From Fallopia convolvulus (lineage: Eukaryota; Streptophyta; Magnoliopsida; Caryophyllales; Polygonaceae), in assembly GCA_964016875.1 (NCBI GenBank), contig OZ024719.1, positions 32,288,679-32,352,678 on the forward strand: DNA of 64,000 bases, read 5' to 3'. Made by a program: the position numbers and the translations under genes. This document shows positions 32,742 to 42,491 of this stretch, piece after piece. Below the pieces are notes generated by a model. The model did no database searches and was not told the origin of the DNA. It saw nothing but the letters and a program-made list of their open reading frames with translations. How positions within the stretch are numbered: the first letter of the stretch is position 1; every line of letters starts with the position of its first letter.

Positions 32742-34682
32742 ATGGCTCAGGAACTTACTCAGGTGGGGAACAATACCAGTAAGCCGCCAAGGCTTATCAC
32801 AGGAAGATTTGAAAGCTGGCAACGCGACATGAAGGATTGGATGCGTGGCCAAGACTACCAAGCCTGGTGTGTCATCGAAAGGGGGAACTTCGAAATCGAT
32901 CCAGCTATTGTCAACGACCTCTCAAAGTGGGGTCCCAACGAGTACAAGTGCATGGAGGCAAACTACAAAGCAAAACAGTATCTAAAGAGGTCCATGTGTG
33001 TACAAGATTGTGACAGGGTTGCAAACCTTGACACAGCCAAGGAAATGTGGGAAGCCATCCAACAAATGCACGTTGGGAACTCAGATCTCAGAGAAGATCT
33101 TCAGATGAATGCAAAAAGGGAGTTCTACAACTTCCAAATGGAAATGGGAGAGTCCGTCGACAGCTACCAATCCCGGTTTGAAGGACTTTGCACTAAGATG
33201 GAAGGATTGGGGATCACAAAAGAAGAAATCACCCACAAAATGAAGGTCCAACAGCTCTTCAATGGATTGACTGGAGAATGGGCAAACGAGAGAACGATGT
33301 TCAAGGAAAACCCAGAAAATCGAACGCTTATGCTCCATCAAGTATTTGGAAAGCTAGTGGGACATGAGAAGAGGAAGATCGATGATAAGGAACAAACTCA
33401 AGCTCATCGAGGGATCGCACTCAAGATCGAAAAGATGCTCAAATCAACCCAAGAACAACATGAAGACTCCGAAGAAGAAGAGGATGAAGAGCTAGTTCTT
33501 GTAACAAAGGCTCTTCGAAACTTCTACAAAGGAAAGTCTCAACGGAACAGTGGGAACTGGGGAAAGGGACAGAGTTCCCAAAGAAAGCCCACAGAGAAGG
33601 ATCTCTCAGAAGTGACTTGCTACAAATGCAACAGGAAAGGACATTTTGCGAAGGAATCTCCACAAGGAACTGATGGCAGGAAGCAAGGAAAGAAGGCCTA
33701 CATCGCTACCTGGAGCGATGATGAAGACGAAGATCCTGAGTCATGGGCACTCCCAGACATGTGTGGCATGACCATAGGAGAAACCACTGGGGAACAACCC
33801 AGTGAGGTAACCACTGCAACTGTTCTTGATTCCTTGAGTAACTATGAAAAACCTGAGTTGTTGAAAATTCTTTCAAGTCTTGTCAAAGATAACATAAAAC
33901 TGCAAAACAAGTTGGAAAAACAGGAACACATAAATTCTCAATTAGTTGGTCTTGAGCCCTGTCCCAACTGCATATCCCTTCTAGAAAAACTCAAGTCTCA
34001 TGTGTCTCACATCGTAGACCTAGAAAGAGAAATCAAAACTCTAGAGAAAGATGAGAACACCCTTTTGCAAAACCTGAGTAAGACTCCAGAACATCTTGAA
34101 GCCTCTAGTTCCCAAATTAAGTTTGTCCCAGCCAGATATGGCATAGGATACAAAGGTGAGTGCTCCAAGAACGGAAAGTCACCCCTGAGCGAACATGAGA
34201 TCCATGAGTGTAGGGCCTTAGAACTCCAGTGCGAGAAACAGAAAAATGCTCATCTCGAGGAGAAAATCAGGGTCCTAGAGAGTGGAAACAATGGTGAGAA
34301 AGACTACTATACTGGGAACTCTGGACATAGAATCTATGTCAACATTGCTAAGGGAAATGGGTCTCGAGTGTACAACAAAGAAACCATGGATAGGAACCGT
34401 ATCCAGAGACCACACCCAAAATACTACCTGGGAGAATACTACAAGACATGTTGGCACTGTGGTGCTCATGGGCACTACAAGGATGCATGTCCCAAGAAGA
34501 GAGCCCAAACCCCTAGAAGCCATGAGTTCCCAAACAGACAAAAACGTCATGCTCATCACCAAAGGAACTCCAACTCTCAAAATTCCAAAGACATCAACAT
34601 TTCTGACTATATCTTGAATGAAAATGTTTTCCCTTGCAAGGGACCTGGCAAGAGTCATCTTGCCTGGGTCTCAAAACACTAA
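32742..34682 (+). CDS. Gag of the Sirevirus-like element
   Basis: A 646-codon intact frame starting at ATG 32742. The N-terminus has the copia gag fold signature (GRFESWQRDMKDWM near residue 25, then a UBN2-like helical region to about residue 215). A zinc knuckle follows at residues 293-306, CYKCNRKGHFAKES, where the last Cys is Ser, so zinc binding should be lost. A coiled-coil-like region spans about residues 370-450. A second, complete knuckle lies at 570-583 (CWHCGAHGHYKDAC). In the family gag forms the particle and binds RNA. It ends with TAA at 34680-34682, before pol in another frame. No other lesion is visible. Confidence 0.9.
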   Translation: MAQELTQVGNNTSKPPRLITGRFESWQRDMKDWMRGQDYQAWCVIERGNFEIDPAIVNDLSKWGPNEYKCMEANYKAKQYLKRSMCVQDCDRVANLDTAKEMWEAIQQMHVGNSDLREDLQMNAKREFYNFQMEMGESVDSYQSRFEGLCTKMEGLGITKEEITHKMKVQQLFNGLTGEWANERTMFKENPENRTLMLHQVFGKLVGHEKRKIDDKEQTQAHRGIALKIEKMLKSTQEQHEDSEEEEDEELVLVTKALRNFYKGKSQRNSGNWGKGQSSQRKPTEKDLSEVTCYKCNRKGHFAKESPQGTDGRKQGKKAYIATWSDDEDEDPESWALPDMCGMTIGETTGEQPSEVTTATVLDSLSNYEKPELLKILSSLVKDNIKLQNKLEKQEHINSQLVGLEPCPNCISLLEKLKSHVSHIVDLEREIKTLEKDENTLLQNLSKTPEHLEASSSQIKFVPARYGIGYKGECSKNGKSPLSEHEIHECRALELQCEKQKNAHLEEKIRVLESGNNGEKDYYTGNSGHRIYVNIAKGNGSRVYNKETMDRNRIQRPHPKYYLGEYYKTCWHCGAHGHYKDACPKKRAQTPRSHEFPNRQKRHAHHQRNSNSQNSKDINISDYILNENVFPCKGPGKSHLAWVSKH

Positions 34683-34695
34683 CTTTTCCTTGTAG

Positions 34696-35895
34696 GTGGC
34701 AGTGAGAGGGACTAGTACATGGTTCATAGATAGTGGATGCTCGAACCATATGACAGGAAACAAGGATATACTCATCTCATACCACACTCATGCCGAAGGA
34801 GGCCACGTCTCATTTGGCAACAAGAACAAGGGAGAAGTTATTGGAAAAGGAGAAGTGTTGCTCAATAGATCTATTAAAGTTAGCAACGTAAATCTGGTAA
34901 AGGATCTGGGATACAATCTGCTGAGTGTCTCCCAGATGTGTGATCAAGGGAACAACATCGTCACTTTCGACTCAGATGAATGTCTCGTCATCAACAAGAA
35001 GACCAACAAAGTAATTCTGAGAGGAAGAGGATACAACAACGTGTATGTGGTGGACACCAACTTTGAACCACCAATGAAGATGTGCCTTGCGAGTTCCCAA
35101 GATGACACGGAACTCTGGCATCGAAGACTGGGACATGCTGGTGTAAATCAAATCCTGAAGCTTTATCTACAGGATCTGGTCATTGGTCTTCCACGGATCA
35201 ATCTCGAAGGAGTCAAAATGTGTGAAGCATGTGTTCGAGGGAAACAGACCAGGACCACCTTCAAACCCAAGAAGGTGGTAAGCATAACCAGGTCCCTGGA
35301 GTTAATTCACATGGATCTCTGTGGTCCCATGAGAACAGCTAGCTACGGTGGAAAAAGGTACATGTATGTTTTAATTGATGTTTTTTCAAGATTCACCTGG
35401 GTTATTTTCTTAAAGGCAAAATCACAAGCGTTTGAAGAATTTGAGCCCTTCATCAAAAGAACAGAAGTAAGCTTGGGGCTGAAACTTAAAGCAATCAGAT
35501 CTGATCACGGAACTGAGTTTCAAAACTCGGAGTTCCTAAACTTCTGTGAGCAAAATGGGATCTCTCACAACTTTTCAGCACCTCGCACTCCTCAGCAAAA
35601 TCGAGTGGTCGAGAGAAAGAACAGAACTCTGGAGGACATGGCTAGAACCATGATGATCGAAAGTGGAGTTCTTGAGTACTTCTGGACTGAAGCCATCTCC
35701 ACAGCTACATACATCCTAAATCGAGCCATGACAAGGCCCCTGATCAACAAGACCTCCTATGAGCTCATCAAAGGGAGAAAACCAAACATCTCACACTTGA
35801 GAACATTTGGTTGCACATGCTTTGTTCACAACAACGGCAAATACAATCTTGGCAAATTCGACCCCAGGAGCGACGAAGGGATCTTCCTGGGATAA
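34696..35895 (+). pseudogene. Protease and integrase of the Sirevirus-like element
   Basis: The frame begins right after a TTGTAG at 34690-34695 and shows the protease strand WFIDSGCSNHMTG near its start. Next are the integrase zinc region (HRRLGHAG ... CEACVRGKQ) and core (HMDLCGPM, IRSDHGTEF, QQNRVVERKNRTL) with all three acidic residues present. It stops at TAA 35893-35895, where GIFLGY would be expected, so a Tyr codon has probably become a stop. The frame resumes at once in the same register. It lies in a +1 frame relative to gag. It would process the polyprotein and integrate the cDNA; here it is separated from RNase H by the stop. Confidence 0.88.
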
Positions 35896-37194
35896 TCATC
35901 ACAAAGCAAGGCTTACAGGGTCTACAATAAAAGAACCAAGAAGATAGAGGAAAGCATTCATGTCGTCTTCAATGAAAAGTCTATAAAGATGGGAACCGAG
36001 ACCCAAGGGAAAGGAACTCTGTTCAAGTTAGTCAGACATGAAGACGATGATGATGACGAGGATGAGCCAAGGAAAAGGGATGAAGACTATCCAAGTGCAA
36101 GCAATATCCCACAACCAGGGAACAACGACGAAGGTCCAACCCTCACTGATCAAACCTCCCTCGAGGCTCCTTCCTCAGAAGAACTACAAGACACCTCCAA
36201 CTCTCTCGAGGTCCCCTCTTCAGGGAACAACTCTGCTGTTCCCCAAGACAATACCCTGCCAGAATCAAGTATTCAAGGGGAACAAAGAGGGAACCTGCCA
36301 GAAATCTCTGAAGAAACATCAAATGAAGAAGCTGGAGATGAGAGTTCCCATGACAAAGAAACACCAACTGAGGATGATACACATGCAAAGGAACTCACTC
36401 ATACAAGAACCTTTCAACAAAGGAAGGACCACCCCCTTGAGAACATCATCTCCCCTCTTGATAAAGGTGTGCAAACTCGTTCCTCTCTCAATAATTTTTG
36501 TGCTTTTAACGCGTTTGTTTCAATGGTGGAACCCAAAAATATCAAAGAAGCATTAAAGGACCCAGATTGGATTCAAGCCATGCAAGAGGAACTCCACCAA
36601 TTCGAGAGGAACAAAGTTTGGAAGCTAGTTCCTAGGCCCAAAAACAAGAACATCATAGGAACTCGATGGGTCTTTAGGAACAAGCTCGATGATACTGGAG
36701 CTGTAGCAAGGAACAGTTCCCTTGAGCTCATTGCATACACAGATGCTGATTTTGCAGGGCACTTGGTTGACAGAAAGAGCACTTCAGGAATGGCCCAGTT
36801 CCTAGGGTCATGCTTAGTCTCGTGGGGATCTAAAAAGCAAAACTCAGTGGCACTCTCCACAGCTGAAGCCGAATATGTGGCTGCCGCATCATGCTGTTCC
36901 CAGGTTCTATGGCTTAAGTCACAACTCCAGGATTACGGTATGTCATTTGGCCTAGTTCCCATTCTCTGTGATAACACTAGTGCCATAAACATTTCCAAAA
37001 ATCCTGTGCATCATTCTAGAACTAAGCATATTGATATAAGGCATCACTTTCTACGTGACAGTGTCGAAAATGGGAACATCTCGATGGAACACTGTAGTAC
37101 TGAAGAGCAAATTACGGACATTCTTACGAAAGTCTTAGACAGACGTCCCTACCAGCTTTTTCGAATGCTTCTATGGATGATAACTCTAAACTAA
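35896..37194 (+). pseudogene. Pol 3' half: reverse transcriptase deleted, RNase H kept
   Basis: Same frame as the integrase. An acidic, Ser/Pro-rich linker (about 36040-36420) leads to the start of the reverse transcriptase (IKEALKDPDWIQAMQEEL, WVFRNKLDDTG). At about 36705-36715 the text jumps from the first reverse transcriptase block to SSLELIAYTDADFAG, the beginning of RNase H. So the whole catalytic core including the YVDD box is missing without loss of frame. RNase H is otherwise complete (LSTAEAEY, DNTSAI, HHSRTKHID, ITDILTK). The deletion joins two places where an AGGAAC-type Arg-Asn codon pair is expected, suggesting short-repeat recombination. Confidence 0.88.
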
Positions 37195-37942
37195 ACAAGT
37201 CCCTGTTTGTCTCTGTCTCAATGCCTGACTAGTTTATATAAGATTGCATGAGAGGGAACTTGGATTTATTGCTTTCACTATGCCATGATTACTAGTCTAG
37301 AGAAAAATGTGTATAAAGGAACTCTATTTCTTTTGGCCCAAAATGATCAACCAAAGTTCCCTTTATCCCTCATTACAAGCCACCATGACGGTTGATCATA
37401 TGACCCACCCTAAGCTAGGGACCAGACAAATGCTTCTCATGAGCCAAAATATTTCCTTTATCGAGTTGCAAATTGTCTGGTTCCCTTTGAGTTCCCTAGC
37501 CCCACAAAAAGATGAGTGTGAAGTTCCCTTAACCACTTCACTCTCCCTGACCTTGATAAGATCATGGGAACTGATGCATCTACAAAGGGAACGCTGACTA
37601 ATCTGCAAAGAAAAACCGTCACTTGGGAAGCGGACTTTTGTGTCAGAGGCTCTGAAGCGTTAAAGGCCAAGTATTCAAAATTTGAAAAGGACTTCCCAAG
37701 AGATCGTGACGCGTGTCCAGAGGCGTGCTTGAGAAGTTGAAACGGCGCCCCACGTTCATTGGGCAACGGTTATCGAGGTTATTCCACTTCCCTTTCTACC
37801 CTTCACCTCCTCTCTCCTTTAAAACCCCTCTTTGCCATTTTTGGGCCCTTTATTCCCTCTTACATCTCTGTCAATCATCTTTCCCAAATCTCTTTCACTC
37901 TCTTTTCAAGAAACCTCCAAAACCTCCCAATCTCTTACAAAA
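37195..37942 (+). other. Spacer between pol and the env-like ORF
   Basis: Non-coding, with short frames only. CT-rich sequence from 37780 leads into the env-like start codon, as in a 5'UTR. Confidence 0.5.
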
Positions 37943-40325
37943 ATGGCCCCTCAACACACCTTCGCCCAGATCAAAGCGTGGGTACATGCCAATCCTCGCA
38001 TCCTCTTCGTCTCTCAACTAAAAGAGATCGAGCAAGAATCGGACCCAACGATGAAGGATGTTCTTATCCAAGGGCTGTACAATCAAGTAAGCCCCTTCTT
38101 GCCCCCTCCTCCTCCTCAGGCCGACGAAACCGTCTCCTGGACCTCTTCCTCCTCCGAATCTCTTCCTCTCCCTCCTTCCCACACCAACACCTCCTCCGGA
38201 GTTGTCATCGTCGACAACTTCGGAGACGCTCGCCCCTCAATCAATGAAAAACCCCACAAATCCAAACACCGCCATTCATCCAAACGTCGTCACTCATCAA
38301 AAGACCCCTCAAAACCCAAAAAATCCAAACACTCCCACGACCCCTCAAAATCCAAAAAGCGTAAACACTCTGCGGCCTCTGAATTCTCGGAGCCCAAAAA
38401 GAAGGCTTTCTTCAAGTTTGAGGAATACCTGAACTGCTCCAAGGAGAGTTCTTGTGCTCCCAAACCTCCTTACCCTTTCCCTTCCGACGATGGGACCTCT
38501 GAACCTCAGAGTCTACTCCCCTCTTCCTCCTCCATCCCTCCTCTTCAAATCGAGGGACCTTCCAAACCTCCTCCCACAAAACGACCAACTCCCCCTCCAC
38601 CACCTCCCTCAGTTCCCGCCACGATGAGAACTCCACCTCCCCAACCTTCTTCACTTCCTCCATCTCCCTCAGTTCCTGCCACGATGGGAACTCCATCTTC
38701 ACCTCACAAAACTCCTTCTCCTCCCTCTTCACCCAAACACATCTCCACCTCTCTCACTTCTACTTCGGGGATCTCTACTCCCCAAGTCACCACAACCCTT
38801 CCTCCCCCTTCCACACAACTCTCCACACCTCTTCCTTCTTCTCCTCTCCCCTCTTCCACCACATCCCCCACCACCACCAAACTCCCCTCTCCCTCACCAT
38901 CCAAAAGTGCCGTCACTCTTACCTCAGACGACGACGATCTTCCTCTCTCTCGGCAAAATGACCAAGGATCCTCCTCCAATCATCATGGGAACTCTGGAGG
39001 AGGAAGCCCAGCTCAAGGCCATCGAGGAAGAACTCAACAGGGGTCCCTCTGAGCACACAGTCTCCCAAGGGACAAAGTCCCCAGAAAAGGTGGCTCCTGA
39101 AGAGCCCACGGAGAGAAGGGACCTCGCACCAGCTGGAGGTGCTGAGGCAACAACAAGTCATCCTGGAGATGACGCGGAGGGCTCAAGTTCGAGCTCCTCC
39201 GAGGAAGAAGGGACCTCCCAAGATGAGGTCGAAGAAGAAGAAGAAGCTCCAACTACTAAGGAGCCAGCACGGATCCCTACACCTGGACACCAAATGGTGG
39301 TGTCCACGAGTTCCCAACCACCAAGGGACCGCGTGCTTATGATTGAAGCGGCTGCACCTCCTCAGCAGAAAGGACCTCGCACGGTCTCTAGGGGGAACAC
39401 ATCTAAAAGCACTTCAAGGAAGGGGAAGGGGACCACCAAGCATCATGTCGATGAGCGCAGGAAGCTTCTCCCTCACCTCATTGTTTCAGAAGAAGTGCTG
39501 ACTGAAAATGGTCTAGGGGAACTGTGGGACCTGATCAAGGCCCAGGGCTGGGAGAGACTCTGCCAAGAGACTGTGAGTGTCGATCCCTCACAAGTGCGTC
39601 AGTTCTACAACAACTTCAATATCACCAATGACTGCACTCAGGGAACTCTCTCCCATGAAGGCGACGAGTTTATCTTTACAACGTCGACGATTCGCCTTCA
39701 ACTCCAGGTCCCTGGACAGGGGCTTAGTGAGTTGCCTAGCAAGCTATGGGGCGACTTCAATAGTGCCGAGGTGTGTAACACAATCTTCGAGGGTCGGGTT
39801 CCCTCCAAGGTGCTCTCAACGCACCATCTGTCCTTGGTCGCCAAGCTCGCTCACCAATTCATCATCAACGTGGTGATCCCACGCCAAGAGAAGCGTCTGG
39901 TGGTCAACATCCCTGATGCCATCCTCCTCTACCATTTCCTTCTCAAGATGCCCATCAACCTCCCTAGAATCATCCTTGGGCACATGGAGAAGTGCATGGC
40001 TTCCAAGTCCCACTCCCTTCCCTACTCCGGGCTGATAAAGAAGTTCCTACAAAAAGAGGGTCTCTACGACGCCTCTAAAGAAGAAATCGAGCTTGGAAGG
40101 GAACTGGACATTTCAGTTGTCCAGAAGATGAGGCACTCGGAGCCTGTAGAGGAGGCGACTCCACTAGAGTCTGGTACACAAGAGGGGAACTCTCCAGTGT
40201 TGCTCCGCATTGCCAACACCCTCGACCAGATTGCTCGGGACCAAGCAGCGTTGGCCAAAGGACAAGAAAAGCTTACACAAGTCTTTACACGCCTCTGTGA
40301 CGCCTTGTTCCCTCAGAACCCATGA
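37943..40325 (+). pseudogene. Envelope-like extra ORF of the Sirevirus-like element (one frameshift)
   Basis: ATG 37943 (good context, aaaATGGCC) opens a frame to 39052; from about 38950 the sequence continues in another frame to a stop at 40325. Joined, it would be near 790 codons. The first half is rich in Ser, Pro, Lys and His, with a basic KHRHSSKRRHSSK cluster and Pro runs. The second half is acidic (Glu-rich), then a globular part (GLGELWDLIKAQGWERLC ... VRQFYNNF ...) resembling the plant transposon protein domain seen in Athila and Sirevirus extra ORFs. It ends in a likely coiled coil near the C-terminus. No convincing signal peptide or membrane segment. Position between pol and 3' LTR matches the env-like ORF of Sireviruses; its function is unknown. 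Confidence 0.65.
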
Positions 40326-40715
40326 TCTCTCCCTTCTTGTTCCCTTAATCCAAAAACGACCACAAATTGTACTTGGGTTCCCATTGTACATATTATCTTA
40401 AGTAATGAAATGGTCTTTATTTTGATTGTGTGTTCCCTTCTTTCCTATTATTGCTTTGCTTGTTTTCGATGATGTCAAAAGGGGGAAAGACAAAAAATGC
40501 GAGATGAGTTAAAAGTTTAAGTTATCACAGACCACGCATAAGCTAAGGGGGAACAATTGCATAAAAAGCTTAATAGGAACTATGTGTCTCACCAGAAGTG
40601 GCTCCCTAAATCTAAGTGTTTCACTAAAAGTGACTTCCCAAAATCATACTTAGGAACTCATCAGCATATCATTCATTGAAATACTTGCATTTTTGTGATG
40701 GGTTTGTCATCATCA

Positions 40716-40728
40716 AAAAGGGGGAAAT
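40716..40728 (+). promoter_or_regulatory. Polypurine tract of the Sirevirus-like element
   Basis: AAAAAGGGGGAAA-type run directly before the LTR at 40729. Confidence 0.93.
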
Positions 40729-41781
40729 TGTTGGGACGTTGTTGGGACCTCTGGTTCTAAACAACGGATCAACGATTCAATTCTCTTAAGTTTTGATAAT
40801 GACAAACACCATAGGGAACTAATGTGGTTTATTCAAGTATTTCTAAGGAACACAGGTACAGCCAAGAACTCCTACGAATGACCAAAACCCACTGCATGCC
40901 ACAATGAAGAGTTTCCATCAAGGGAACTCTGAAGAGGAAAGTTCCCATGAAGTGGGAACTCCCAGAAACAATCAAGAGAACACAAGCTTACAACGATGAA
41001 GAGTTTCCATCAAGGGAACTCTGAAGAAGTCAGTTCCCATGACATGGGAACTCACATGTGAGGACAACGACCGTTCAGCGCAGATCGCGGGATTCTGTCT
41101 CAGACAGCCCAAAGGAGCAGTCTGAGGATCAGACTGTCACACTTCATACAACGGTCCGATTGATCCAAGAAGTTGACCTAGTTCAAACCAAAGTCACATG
41201 TGAAGAAAGTACAACTTGGGCATCAAGCAAAGGGCATTTTCGACACAAACGAAAGATGCGACTGCCCAAGCTCATTGGACTATAAAGCCAAATGTACTCA
41301 GTCTGAGTACTTCTCCCAGAACTTACAAACACCCACATCAGAGAGAAGAAAGAAAAGGAAGAGAAGTCCCCGCCGGCGAGTGTGTGATCTCGACGACGGT
41401 TTAGCTGAAGTTCCCAGGAGCAAGGGAACTGAGAAGTCAGCGTAAGGTTTGAATTACTTGTGTTTTGCTGTTGTGATCTTAGGAACTCAGTTGAGAGGAT
41501 TTACTAGTGTTGCTAGAGTTAGGAAGAACTTGTAGGAACAGAGAAGTGTAAATCCGGCTGTGTAACTAAGGAACAAAGCAATCAATATAAGTAAGTCATT
41601 CAAAATCCTCCAAGCGGAGGTAGAGGTTTACCCATACAACTAGTTGGTTGTAGTGGGGTTCCTCTATAAAGGAACTGTGCCTTTTACTGTTTTTATTACT
41701 TGCGATTATTTACTTCCGCTGCCTTGGAAACAGCTTAATTGCCAGTTCCCAAGCTCACTGCTAACCGGTTACGATCCAACA
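40729..41781 (+). repeat. 3' LTR of the Sirevirus-like element
   Basis: 1053 bp. Shares the internal direct repeat of the 5' LTR (about 40901-40962 and 40993-41053). Followed by the GTAAG duplication. Confidence 0.95.
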
Positions 41782-42491
41782 GTAAGAAAACCATCTCTAT
41801 TTCATTTTTTGATTACATAATTCATACGAAAAAGGAGAAATCAATCCTAAAAATTCCAGGGTTCGTTAGATCTGATTTTTCTATTTGAAATTGTCTAAAC
41901 CTAGGGTTCATATAATTGCATCCAGGTATGATTTTCCTTTTGAAATTGTTTAAATCTAAGGTTCCAAAAATTAATGAGTGCCAATTTGTGTTTCTAAGAT
42001 TCATGTTGTTAAATCATGTGTTAGATCCATATTGTTCTAGTTACGAAATTCATGATTCGTCATCTATGGGGACTATATTATTCTTGTGTTGAAGTTCATA
42101 TATTTTATCTATATGTTCAGGAGTGGTGACTATAAGGTTCACATTTTGTTATGTGAAATTGATAAATTAAATTAAAGTTCTTTCATACATAGTTGTACTT
42201 GATTAAAGTTAGAATGCTTAAAATAGAAGAAATTTGGATTTTCATTTCTAGAGTTCATATAAGGCCAAAAAAAATCATATGTGAGAACGATTCATTTGAA
42301 AATAAGAAGTTTTTGTTTATTGAAATATGGTGTGGTTAAAATTCTTGTTCAGTTAGAAACTTGTTGATTTTTGTGTTAAATGTGTTTTGGTTGAGGTTGT
42401 TTGTATGTGAACCCTAGCTTTTCAATTGTCTTTTGCTCCAAGTTGATTTTTGGCACTAAATCGAAGAAGGTTTATAATGTGAGGTTCATGT
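41782..42491 (+). other. Intron-like host sequence after the copia element
   Basis: Begins GTAAG. T-rich, with many ggttcatat-like words and no frame. It carries on at 46350-46574 and 48971-49080, separated only by solo LTRs. Confidence 0.4.

Larger units (their letters stand above)
31633..41781 (+). mobile_element. Sirevirus-like Ty1-copia retrotransposon with extra 3' ORF
   Basis: Complete ends: LTRs 31633-32689 and 40729-41781 (TGTTGGGACG ... GATCCAACA) and perfect target duplication GTAAG (31628-31632, 41782-41786). It has a tRNA-Met-like primer site after the left LTR and a purine tract before the right one. Contents in order: gag, protease, integrase, truncated reverse transcriptase joined to RNase H, then a long extra ORF before the 3' LTR. 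Integrase before reverse transcriptase makes it Ty1-copia; the extra envelope-like ORF and large size suggest the Sirevirus lineage. By eye the LTRs differ at about 20 positions plus a few small gaps, so it is younger than the other elements here. It cannot move by itself because the reverse transcriptase core is deleted. Confidence 0.95.

Noticed and set aside
38412..39161. Glu/Arg-rich minus-strand frames
   Set aside because: Antisense of the Pro/Ser-rich env-like ORF; low-complexity shadows.
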